Counted from the first letter of the stretch, positions 1 through 7,931 are shown. The stretch: 11,121 bases of DNA from Haplosporangium gracile (GCA_015499985.1 JAAAUF010000240.1:32611-43731); one strand, 5' to 3'. Notes: generated by a model from the sequence alone, not told the origin. A program made the numbers and translations.

Positions 1-429
1 AAAAAAAAAAAAAAGAACGGCTGGGTCGGGTGGGCGTGGTGGAATGACGACAAGGGAAAAAAAAGTGAAAAGCGATAGTCGACTTCCACCTTGTTTCCAT
101 GTCCACGCGACGAATAAAAAAAAAGGAGCATGTGTCGTATCAAAAATCAGCTCAACAGACCCCATGGGTTACATCTATCTTTGTTCCCGTCACTATGAGT
201 GCACAGTCGAATCTCCTTCGAAAGCAGGGTCGTCATTTTCCCAAGTCCAGGAAGAGCAATTGAAACCGAACGAGGCACTCACTTACAGTGGCCACCTTAT
301 TTTCCGAAAGATTACTGCTTTCAAAATCTTCATTGTATCCAAAATCGACACTGATATTCCATTGCGTTGAACTGCGCCGCCGAACTTTATTTTTGCAAGG
401 CTGGCATAGATATCCAGAAATGACTGATA
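1..429. other. 3' flank of the UBAC2/Dsc2-like gene; no gene supported
   Basis: The stretch opens with an A14 run at the window edge and is otherwise unremarkable, moderately AT-rich sequence. A 108-codon open frame on the plus strand (44-370) has no recognisable domain, no biased codon use and no splice-site support, so it is not called. The right part is expected to hold the 3' untranslated region of the minus-strand gene that ends at 430. Confidence 0.6.
386..391 (-). terminator. Probable polyadenylation signal AATAAA of the UBAC2/Dsc2-like gene
   Basis: Read on the minus strand, the hexamer AATAAA lies about 40 bases after the stop codon of the minus-strand gene. This is a usual distance for a fungal positioning element. 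The assignment rests on motif and position only. Confidence 0.5.
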
Positions 430-2121
430 TTACGACGACGCTGGAGGTGCTGGTGCTGGTGCTGGTGTCGTTGGTGCAGGCGCAGGGTTGTCGAGAAGAT
501 ACTGAACCGCTGCCTCCAGATTATTGTTGGTTGCATTGAGCGCTTGGATTGCCTGTTCCTGTGTCGCCGTTGTAAAAATACTCTGCAGCGTCGACACGTC
601 GCTCTCGGATGGTGCCTGTGGTGTTGCCCCCTGGGGTGCTCCTCCTGTCGACAATACATCCAAGTATTCCTAAATATCCAGTGAAAAAAAGGGCTAATCG
701 TTAGTTACATTCTAATCACATTTTCAAGTCCTGATTTCAAAAAAGAAAGTGCAAATCTCAGATCCATTGCCCTTTGTTCGCATTAAAAGAAACTTGAAGA
801 TGGAGAAGGTCTGACTTACTCGCATAGCTTGAGCTGGGCGATCGGATGTCCTGGAAGAGGACGACGATCGGTTCTCAAAGGTGGTGGCCGTTGATCGGAT
901 GGCAGGTGAGGACGAGAAGATAGGCAAGAGCAGCTTGACGGCCAGTCTCATAATGGACTGTGGGAAACGCCATCTCCTGGTACCAGCCATATCGCTTCTG
1001 TAGATAGCTCCTGCCAACAGTCCACAGACAGCCGATGCAATCGATCCCGGCATGTGTGACAACATCATCTAGTGGAAGGATAAAAGGAAGAGTCGAAGCG
1101 TTAGTTGGTTTATTCGGCAGGAGGTAAACTAAAAGACCAGACGGTCACGGTATATAGGAATGCAAAGTGAATATCATTGTGTCCTGGTTACGTACCTGTG
1201 CTGCAAGGGCATACATAAAGAACTTGTCCGTGAAAGCGATCCCAAAGACCTTGAACTCGTACATGGTGGGGATGACGGCATAGAACTGGTACAGTGCCGC
1301 AAAAATAATACCATAGGGTCCTGCAGGCAGGATGTTGAGTCCCAAAGCGCTTCCTGTCACCAGCACTGCAATGTTTAAGAGTGTGCAGGTAACCGCCGAC
1401 ACGAACAAGAAGGCCTATATCAAAAACAAAAAAGATGCTAAACGTCAGTGCTAGTGGCAAGTCGGAATTATCCTTGGTGTCGAGTAAATAAACGTCATCA
1501 TGGTGGTTCTCCGATGCATGGTCCTAAAGGGGTTCCTGCTTACCACATATTTGGCAGGTCCAAAAAGGCGTTCAATGATCCTGAGGTGGTAAATAATTAG
1601 GCCGCCAAATAGCATCTCAGTCGAGCTCGAAAACACAAAATGCGATGTAATCAAGCGCCAGAACTATTTGCGTTAAAAGTGAGTAGATAAGAGGATATTG
1701 TTAGCGAGTTGGTCAATGGTTTCGAGACTACGGAAGACACTGCAACAGCAAGCAAAATGAATTGTACCTGATGATGTGTGGTGAAGTGTGGGACGAGTTG
1801 CAGATGAAAATCGGTCTTTATTTGGAAGATCGACGACAGGAGTGTGAGTGATCCGACCACCAGTAATACGCCCTTGGTCGTTGGAGCGTTGTAAAATCCT
1901 ATATTCCGGTAATTAGGTAACCATAACGGAATAGAAAAGATAACAGAACAATTTAGCATTGGAGTTGATACTCGCAGTGGAGCAAAATTAAAAAAAATGA
2001 GGCTCAGTCAAGGCAAGGGTCGAACGAAAAGTATGAAAAACAAGTGCGAGTGTTGTTGAGTCATAGCGGACTCAAGGGAGAGTCAGTAAGGTTCCATACC
2101 AGAGGGGCCAGCAGCCAGCAT
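430..2121 (-). CDS. DSC2: UBAC2/Dsc2-type rhomboid pseudoprotease with C-terminal UBA domain (six exons)
   Basis: Exons on the minus strand: 2121-2100, 1898-1768, 1663-1544, 1414-1196, 1068-820, 669-430, joining in frame to 326 residues. Donors are GTATGG, GTACAA, GTAAGC, GTACGT and GTAAGT; all acceptors are TAG. The N-terminus has the family signature GFYNAP..KG (residues 8-18), followed by rhomboid-like membrane segments. The loop-1 WR motif is at W53-R54, a KVFGIAFTDK segment lies at 146-155, and a GLLAG (GxxxG) helix is at 180-184. Where an active rhomboid has GxSx, this protein reads GPYG (123-126), so it lacks the catalytic serine. A UBA domain spans about 270-308 and ends in a Pro/Ala tail. 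Family knowledge: UBAC2 and Dsc2 sit in the ER/Golgi membrane, bind ubiquitin and scaffold RING E3 ligases (gp78, or the Dsc complex, which activates SREBP in fission yeast). Length is close to human UBAC2. The gene is divergent from the synthetase gene. The start ATG gives a 7-codon first exon and has G at -3. Whether it belongs to a Dsc or a gp78-type complex is not decidable here. Confidence 0.9.
2057..2063. promoter_or_regulatory. Gcn4/AP-1 type site TGAGTCA
   Basis: A perfect TGASTCA palindrome lies in intron 1 of the UBAC2/Dsc2-like gene, 386 bases upstream of the AspRS start codon. In yeast and Neurospora, Gcn4/CPC1 binds this motif at amino-acid biosynthetic and some tRNA synthetase genes. 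A 7-mer can occur by chance, and the position inside the neighbouring gene's intron weakens the case. Confidence 0.3.
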
Positions 2122-2442
2122 AACGGAGAAGGATGTTGGTGATGACGACGTGAAGGAAGGTTTGTTTTTTTATTGTACGTTCGTTCTCTTTGTCGTTTGT
2201 TGGCCGATTGTGCGTCAGGGATGAGTGCTGAGTCTGTCACTTGAGAGAGAGGGTGTGTGCGTGTTGATGAAGAAGAGTCGAACATGTGTGCCTGGGACAA
2301 GACTAATAATTGAATGGCTCGAGACCTTCAATTGCAGTTAGTGACTGTTGATTCAACGTCATGCATATAATAGAACGAAATAAATAGAGAAAGCTTCTCT
2401 TCTTTTCCATCACTCCCCTATTCCCAACAAACTCTTACAATC
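2122..2442. promoter_or_regulatory. Divergent promoter between the UBAC2/Dsc2-like and AspRS genes
   Basis: Only 321 bases separate the two start codons, so both genes must draw on this segment. The right side carries a TATA-like element, then a CT-rich run (about 2394-2435) just before the AspRS ATG, as expected near a fungal start site. On the left side an A-rich tract on the minus strand (about 2162-2174) precedes a pyrimidine-rich leader to the minus-strand ATG. An imperfect CRE-like palindrome, TGACGACGTGA, lies at 2143-2153, probably inside that leader. Factor identities are not established. Confidence 0.7.
2366..2372 (+). promoter_or_regulatory. TATA-like element of the AspRS gene
   Basis: TATAATA lies about 77 bases upstream of the AspRS ATG and is followed by A-rich and then CT-rich sequence. 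Position and composition fit a fungal TATA element, but no transcription start is known here. Confidence 0.4.
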
Positions 2443-4894
2443 ATGGCTGAAAACGCAGCGATCGCAGAAGTCACCAAAAAGGTCGAAGAAGTCATCCTCG
2501 AGTACGTTATCAGCTCACATATAGCAACAATAACAACTACCGCAGAACCACTACCAACGGCAACACCATTCTGAACACTCGATACTACGCCCTCTTCGCT
2601 CATTCGCTCGCGTCTTGTTGGGAATGGATCAGATCACCCTACGCTCAATACCTAGGTTGCTTACTTGTCACCTTCCTTTCTTTTTTCACTCACGTTCGCT
2701 CTTTGCGCTATTATTTTTGTCATATTCAGTGAGCACGGTCAGCCCTTGTCCAAAAACGCCCTCAAGAAGCTCGAAAAGGAGAAGCTGAAGAAAGAGAGAG
2801 CCGAGAAGGATGCCCTTGCCCGCGCCGCCCAGGCTGCCGCCAAGGCCAGCGCCACCGTCGTACGTTCTTCGCACCTTTGATGATTCGACATAGATCGATC
2901 CGCTGCTATCTTGTATTTATGTCTTTAGGTCTTGTTTGCTAACAGGTTTTGCCCTCTCTATGTCACCAATAGGACTACTCCAAGGACTTTTACGGAAAGA
3001 AGGCCATAAACCAGTCCGCCGACCGCCCAGGTACAACACATTCAACAATCTTGATTACCATAACAAAAGCATCAGAGAATCGCGTGGGAACATGAAGGAT
3101 CAACTGAACTCACACTACCCTTGCTGTTTTTGACAAAAATCTTTACGTAGGCCGCAAGCATGAGCGTCTCATTGACATCAACGCCAACCGTGCCGGCGAG
3201 AAGGTTTGGATCCGTGCCCGTGTTCAGACTTCCCGTCCTACTGGTAAGCAAGGAAAACATTCGCAAGGCCTCAAATGGACTGAACTGGAAGCTATCGAGG
3301 ACTTAGATCCTACGGCGATGATCGGAGCTGAGGAAAAGATAAAACTAACCAAATGGGAAAAAAAATTGATGTCATGAAACACAGGTAACAAGATGTGCTT
3401 CTTCCAATTTCGCCAGAGCAGCGCTACCATCCAGGGACTGGTCGTCTTTGACGAGACCGCTATCAGCAAGCAGATGGTCAAGTTTGCCCAGAACATCACT
3501 TCCGAGTCCATTGTCCTCGTCGAGGGTACCATTGCCAAGCCCTTGGAGCCCGTGAAGAGCTGCACTGTTCAGGATGCTGAGATCACCATCAGCCAGCTGT
3601 TCGTCACCAGCGAGGCTCAGGGCCGTCTCCCCTTCAACTTGGAGGATGCTTCCCGTCCCGAGGCTGACTTTGAGCGCGAGGATGCCCAGTTCAGCAAGGT
3701 CAACTTGCACACCCGTCTCGAGAACCGTGTTTTCGATTTCCGCGTTAGTAACTTTTTTTTTTTTTTTTACTGAAACTCTTCTTTAAATATTGCAACTGCT
3801 TTCTATTGTGAGAAACAGACAGCCATTAACACGTTACGCTGTTACCCTCCCTTTAATAGACCATCACTAACCAGGCCATCTTCCGCGTCCAGGCTGGTGT
3901 GTGCAAGCTCTTCCGCGACTTCCTTGACTCCAAGGGATTTATGGAGATCCACACCCCCAAGATTATCGGAGCTGCCAGTGAAGGTGGAGCCAACGTCTTC
4001 AAAGTCAAGTACTTCGACAGTAAGTTATATTCCTTCGTCCCTCGCGTATACTTCTTTTTATTCTCTAATTTCTAACACATGTGACCAATCATATTTTTTT
4101 CAACCTGAATAGCTGATGCTTACTTGGCCCAGTCTCCTCAGTTCTACAAGCAGATGGTTGTTTGCGGAGATTTCGAGCGCGTTTACGAGGTCGGCAGTGT
4201 TTTCCGTGCCGAAAACTCTTTCACTCACCGCCACATGACCGAGTTCATGGGACTCGATATGGAGATGGCTTTCGAGGAGCATTACCACGAGATTCTCGAT
4301 GTGTTTGACGAGCTGTTTGTCTACATCTTCAAGGGTCTTGAAGAGCAGTACGCTGCCGAACTTGAGATTGTCCACCGCCAGTACCCCTTCGAGAAGTTCC
4401 AGTACTTGCCCAAGACTCTCCGCCTCGAGTACAAGGATGCTGTTGCCCTGTTGCGCGAGAACGGTGTCGAGATGGGTGACTTTGACGACCTCTCGACTGA
4501 GATTGAGCGCAAGCTTGGACAGTTGGTCAAGGAGAAGTACCACACTGACTTTTTCATGTTGGACAAGTTCCCCCTCGCTGTCCGTCCCTTCTACACTATG
4601 CCCGACCCCAAGAATCCCGGCTACTCCAACTCGTACGATTTCTTCATGCGTGGCGAGGAGATTCTTTCGGGGGCTCAGCGTATCCACGATGCTGAGCTCT
4701 TGATCGAGCGCGCCAAGGAGCACGAAGTCGACCCCGAGTCGGTCAAGCACTACGTCGATGCATTCCGCATGGGTGCTCCACCACATGGAGGCGGAGGAAT
4801 CGGACTGGAGCGTGTCATTTTCTTCTACCTCAACTTGGGCAACATTCGTCGCGTATCCCTGTTCCCCCGTGACCCCAAGCGTCTCTTCCCTTAA
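2443..4894 (+). CDS. DPS1: Cytosolic aspartyl-tRNA synthetase (seven exons, complete)
   Basis: Exons 2443-2501, 2730-2859, 2973-3030, 3151-3243, 3385-3743, 3860-4019 and 4113-4894 join in frame to 546 residues, close to the yeast enzyme. The protein charges tRNA-Asp with aspartate using ATP, normally as a cytosolic homodimer. It begins with a Lys-rich amphipathic helix containing LSKNALKK (about 26-60), the eukaryote-type tRNA-binding extension. An OB-fold anticodon-binding domain follows (about 95-215), then the class II core. Core motifs are motif 1 around 255-268 with P266, the flipping-loop SEGGANVF (273-280), motif 2 from FRAEN (317-321) to the GLDMEM stretch ending at 338, and motif 3 with the GGGGIGLER signature ending at R520. 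The C-terminus PRDPKRLFP is typical. Exon codons favour C and G in third position (GCC, AAG, GAG), as in highly expressed genes. Five of six donors begin GTA; intron 5 uses GTTAGT. No mitochondrial targeting sequence is seen, so this is the cytosolic form rather than the bacterial-type organellar one. Confidence 0.97.
3753..3768 (+). repeat. T16 tract next to the donor of AspRS intron 5
   Basis: Sixteen consecutive T residues occupy positions 10-25 of the intron that starts at 3744. The same intron carries the only non-GTA donor (GTTAGT) of the 11 introns in the window. U-tracts just downstream of weak donors are known to recruit TIA-1/Nam8-type proteins that help U1 snRNP. A role here is inference. 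Confidence 0.5.
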
Positions 4895-4926
4895 GCGTGC
4901 TTCTTTTTTCTTTTACTCACTATGAT

Positions 4927-4932
4927 AATAAA
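4927..4932 (+). terminator. Probable polyadenylation signal AATAAA of the AspRS gene
   Basis: AATAAA begins 33 bases after the AspRS stop codon, within the 12-mer TATGATAATAAA. The same 12-mer recurs after the stop of the gene at 6856-7893. Confidence 0.6.
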
Positions 4933-5102
4933 TTCTAGCAACTTTTTTTTTCAAAAACATCGCCTTCATGCTCGGTATGAACACCATGCCGTTACCAATC
5001 GCATGGTTCTTATGGACACTATAGCCGTTGGAGATTTCGTAAAAGTACATGCATTTTTGCACTTTATATGTAAGACTTATGCCTTTTTCGATGCGAATAG
5101 TT

Positions 5103-5104
<2 letters not shown>

Positions 5105-5146
<42 letters not shown>
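5105..5146. repeat. (AG)21 microsatellite
   Basis: A perfect AG dinucleotide run of 42 bases, about 210 bases downstream of the AspRS stop. It is a pure purine/pyrimidine strand asymmetry and is likely length-variable between strains. Confidence 0.95.
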
Positions 5147-5150
<4 letters not shown>

Positions 5151-6264
5151 GGCGATCCTTTTTATCTTTTTAGCCAGCATAATGTTGCATTGAAGAAGAG
5201 CAAACAACACACAAATAGCCGACGGCAAAGGTGCATAGCCAACGACAAGAACAGGTCAACTAAGGTCGCGATAATATTTGATTATGCCATACGATGCGAT
5301 GCCATGCTGTATCATATCCGTTGAGTTTTATGCTATTTTTCCTTTTTTCGGCTGGCTGTTGGTTTGTCATCACTGTTGCCGGTTGTCAAAGAGAGCCCTT
5401 TAATGCAGGTCTGTTTTTTTCGGCCCCGGGAGCTTTGATTCGCGATTATGTCTCCCGCCCTTATAATGCTGGCTCTTGGTGATGGCTTTTGTTTGTCTGT
5501 TCATAAGTCCCTCCACCCTGTTCATTCCAGCAACCTCTTCCTCTACCTCCTGATTTTCTGTTAGTTATCAAATTTGTTTTTCAATTTCCTTTCCTCCCCA
5601 TTTCTATAATTCCGAAACGCAAAGTGGTTGTTTAGACATTTGTTTTGGTATGTACGTTTAGAAAGGAGTCGATGGGCAAGGGATGGGCTCAAGACATTTC
5701 AGGCATTTGAAATATAATGCTGCATGCCGACAATGGTTGGACATGAACAAGGGACAAGAGTGGACAAGAGTACGGCGTAGAGCTAAACGAGACGGATACA
5801 TCGATCAAGAGGCAAAAACTAATAAAACAATCTTTTTTTTTTTGACCCAGTGTATGGCACTCGATGTCATGTCATGTCTGTTTGTTTGGTTGTTGAAAAT
5901 GGTTCACGGACCAACTTGGACGGTGGCGCGGCGAAAATGTGTGTTCGAGTGAGAGCAAACGGAAAAAATATAATTCTTACAAAGGAGTGCGTGAGCTCTA
6001 TGGCCAAAGCAAAGGAGGTTGACGAGTCGGGACACGGTAAGGAGGCTCCAAAGGGACTCGGACAGACAGAAGGACAAACAAATAGCCCAACGATTGACAA
6101 GGAAGACAAGTCGTGTGCTTGTTCTTCTTTCCTGCTTGAGTATTAATAAACAAAAGGAACCGTTTATCATGCAGTTCAGCGATAACAAAAAAAAAAGGCA
6201 TTTCCCTTTCGACTTAATTTTTGTTGGCTCAGTGTTTGTATGTTTGTGTGTTGTTTGCTTTATG

Positions 6265-6292
6265 AAGGTGCCCGGATCCAGCCGGGCCCCTT
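6265..6292. repeat. GC-rich imperfect hairpin (inverted repeat)
   Basis: The arms AAGGTGCCCGG and CCGGGCCCCTT flank the 6-base loop ATCCAG. Ten of eleven arm positions pair, with a single T-C mismatch at 6269/6288. It stands out as a GC-rich island in AT-rich flanks, about 565 bases upstream of the ATG at 6856. No T-run follows on either strand, so it is not a bacterial-type terminator. Confidence 0.7.
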
Positions 6293-6342
6293 TCTCACCC
6301 CCTCATGTCCTTCATTCCTTCCTTTCGTTAGCTTATTACATG

Positions 6343-6358
6343 TACTCTACTTAGAGTA
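6343..6358. repeat. 16-base near-palindrome TACTCTA-CT-TAGAGTA
   Basis: Two perfect 7-base inverted arms are separated by two bases. The size and spacing resemble a binding site for a dimeric regulator, but no known factor is recognised and a chance origin is possible. Confidence 0.4.
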
Positions 6359-6458
6359 GTTCATACCTGAGTCCCGAGCCGTCTTCCTTCCTTCAGTTCT
6401 TATTTTTAAACCATCGAGCTGCCTCCCTCGCTCCTCTTCTTTCTCTTCTTTCTCTTCT

Positions 6459-6518
6459 CTCTCACTTTCATCTCTCCCACTCTCATCTCTCTCACTCTCA
6501 TCTCTCTCACTCTCATCT
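6459..6518. repeat. Four tandem copies of a 15-bp pyrimidine-rich unit
   Basis: Units at 6459-6473, 6474-6488, 6489-6503 and 6504-6518 follow CTCTCACTCTCATCT. The last two copies are identical; the first two each differ at one base. Degenerate CT sequence extends on both sides (about 6421-6550). The array lies about 340-400 bases upstream of the ATG at 6856, in what is probably the promoter or leader of that gene. Confidence 0.9.
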
Positions 6519-6559
6519 CTCTCATTTCTCTTCTTCGTCTTTCTTCTTCTTGTACTCTT

Positions 6560-6855
6560 ATACCGACAACCCCCCGGCTCCAAACAATACAACAAATAGC
6601 ATCTCAGTCCAAAAACTTACTCAGTAACCTTCTCATCCAATCCAACGCTCGTTTTCCCTGCAGCAACAATAATTTCCAAACAAATCAACACCAACACTCT
6701 CCACTTTGCCCTTTCTCTCTTCCTCTCTCTTTCTATCTGCTACTCAATACACACACGATTCGGTTATTTCCATCCACTCTCCTGCATATCCTTAGACCCA
6801 TTTTCTACCTCGGTCAACCTTCTCGCTCAAGCACCCACACAACATCGAAGCAACC
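6560..6855 (+). promoter_or_regulatory. CT/CA-rich leader of the gene at 6856
   Basis: The last 300 bases before the start codon are poor in G and rich in C, A and T, typical of fungal 5' untranslated regions and core promoters. The start context is AACCATGC, with A at -3. No clear TATA element is seen close by. The transcription start cannot be placed from sequence. Confidence 0.45.
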
Positions 6856-7893
6856 ATGCTGCCCTGGCTTCCACAAAGCAGTGGCAATGGGATTGGATCT
6901 CAAACACCGGTCTACTGCTCAATGCTCGTCCTCTCTTGTACACTCTTCCTCACCCGCCTCTACAACCAAGCTCACCATATCAACCTCGATTCTCGACACG
7001 ATTGCACATCTCTCCTAGGACCTACACTCTCTTCATCCAAGTTCAGTCTACATTCACTACAACAATCACGGCACCCAGGATGGATGGTGAGAGCAGCAGC
7101 AGTGGCGATCCCAGCCTTATCACCAACAATTCAAGCAGCACCCGCGATCATCCCAGACGTACCTCTGGATATCAACTTCCCTACTTCTTCTTCTTCTTCT
7201 TCCTCCTCGACATCCACCACAACTTCAACATCGACCAAGAAATCTACCAAATCGGCACATGTCGTTTCTCCCACACACTCCTCTTTCCCCAATAGGAGTC
7301 CATCTCCATCTCCCGGGGTCCCTTCGCCTAAAGCCACGAATTCCTCGGACTTGAATGACCCTCCTTCTGTAGACAACTCGCATGCTCCCTCACAAGCGCG
7401 CGTAGGCGCAGGGACCCCAGCCACAGACGCATCATCATCGCACTACAGCCCACTAGCAACAGTGTCAGGTCTATTCGGCGACCCATCATCTTCAGGCACA
7501 CAAAACGACATCCCCCCCAACAACAACGGTATTACCAACAACAATTCCTCGTCAACTCCCAGATACGGCATGTCACCCTCAACACTGATCTCCGCCTCCT
7601 TGTGCTCTATTGCTGCCATGATGGCACTCGTAGTAGGAGCACTGGTGGTTCGACGGAGGATCAGGAACCGACGCCGGATGCAAGAGTATATGGATTTCGA
7701 GGGTCTCGGTGCTTATACTGCCAATGGAGGAGGTGAAGGAAAGAAGGGGCAGAAGAGACAGCAGAAGACGGAGTTTCATGTTGGATTGACTTCTTTTGGG
7801 TCGATTGCTTCGGGGACGTCAAGTATGATGGCGACGACGGGGATTAAGAAGCCGGCGCCGTTGGCGCAGCGGGAGCAGTTCTGGAACCCTTAG
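6856..7893 (+). CDS. Ser/Thr-rich single-pass membrane protein, function unknown
   Basis: One uninterrupted frame of 345 codons. No family was recognised. A short hydrophobic stretch near the N-terminus (about V19-L32) may be a signal peptide or anchor. After it comes a long low-complexity region with a Ser/Thr run (residues 110-126, eight consecutive serines), many Ser/Pro pairs and several NxS/T sequons, such as in the Asn-rich segment before residue 235. A clear transmembrane helix (about 243-265) is followed by the basic stop-transfer RRRIRNRRR (266-274) and an 71-residue Gly/Lys/Ser-rich tail. This plan, a glycosylatable stalk, one helix and a short basic tail, resembles fungal wall sensors or adhesin-like type I proteins such as Mid2 and Wsc. 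No WSC or other defined ectodomain is visible, so that is only an architectural comparison. The first ATG has A at -3; an alternative start is M77, before another mildly hydrophobic run. The C-terminal codons become G-rich. An unrecognised intron cannot be excluded. Confidence 0.7.
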   Translation: MLPWLPQSSGNGIGSQTPVYCSMLVLSCTLFLTRLYNQAHHINLDSRHDCTSLLGPTLSSSKFSLHSLQQSRHPGWMVRAAAVAIPALSPTIQAAPAIIPDVPLDINFPTSSSSSSSSTSTTTSTSTKKSTKSAHVVSPTHSSFPNRSPSPSPGVPSPKATNSSDLNDPPSVDNSHAPSQARVGAGTPATDASSSHYSPLATVSGLFGDPSSSGTQNDIPPNNNGITNNNSSSTPRYGMSPSTLISASLCSIAAMMALVVGALVVRRRIRNRRRMQEYMDFEGLGAYTANGGGEGKKGQKRQQKTEFHVGLTSFGSIASGTSSMMATTGIKKPAPLAQREQFWNP

Positions 7894-7922
7894 GAATTGT
7901 TTATGGGTTTTATTTTTATGAT

Positions 7923-7928
7923 AATAAA
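7923..7928 (+). terminator. Probable polyadenylation signal AATAAA
   Basis: AATAAA lies 30 bases after the stop codon at 7893, inside TATGATAATAAA (7917-7928), the same 12-mer seen downstream of the AspRS stop. More A/T-rich AATAAA-like sequence follows at about 7962-7980. Confidence 0.6.
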
Positions 7929-7931
7929 CAT

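Larger units (their letters stand above)
4895..6855. other. Intergenic region, 1.96 kb, no gene supported
   Basis: Open frames here are all short (under about 110 codons). They lack domains, show no biased codon use and mostly start at non-ATG codons. The base composition is more AT- and T-rich than the flanking exons. The region holds the 3' end of the AspRS gene, a 42-base AG repeat, a GC-rich hairpin, a 16-base near-palindrome and a pyrimidine repeat array. The last roughly 450 bases are CT-rich and then CA-rich, resembling the promoter and 5' leader of the gene starting at 6856. No tRNA-like cloverleaf was recognised by eye. An unspliced or spliced non-coding transcript cannot be excluded. 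Confidence 0.6.

Noticed and set aside
44..370. 108-codon plus-strand frame at the window start
   Set aside because: No domain, no codon bias, and it partly covers the expected 3' flank of the minus-strand gene.
2018..2025. GTTCGACC on the minus strand, resembling a tRNA T-loop / B box
   Set aside because: The flanking bases do not form a T-stem and no A box, anticodon arm or acceptor stem is found at the right spacing; it lies in intron 1 of the Dsc2-like gene.
2665..2880. Frame that reads from AspRS intron 1 into exon 2, giving a hydrophobic N-terminus as if a signal-anchored AspRS isoform
   Set aside because: It starts at TTG, not ATG, the hydrophobic part is the T-rich 3' end of the intron, and the spliced model gives a normal family N-terminus.
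4100..4786. 228-codon open frame on the minus strand
   Set aside because: It lies almost wholly opposite AspRS exon 7, and the strong codon bias of that exon removes stops on the other strand. The peptide is Leu/Val/Glu-rich without a recognisable domain.
5683..5952. 89-codon plus-strand frame starting with an ATG
   Set aside because: It passes through a T-run and a short duplicated GGACAAGAGT segment, has no domain and no biased codon use.
6347..6595. 82-codon minus-strand frame with RDESE pentapeptide repeats
   Set aside because: The repeats follow directly from the 15-bp pyrimidine array; the rest of the frame is Arg/Glu/Lys low complexity, with no conserved domain and no splice or promoter support.
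6936..7295. 119-codon frame overlapping the membrane-protein gene in another phase
   Set aside because: It is a shadow: its Phe-rich run comes from the TCT serine codons of the real frame, and the longer frame has the better start context and a clear membrane helix.
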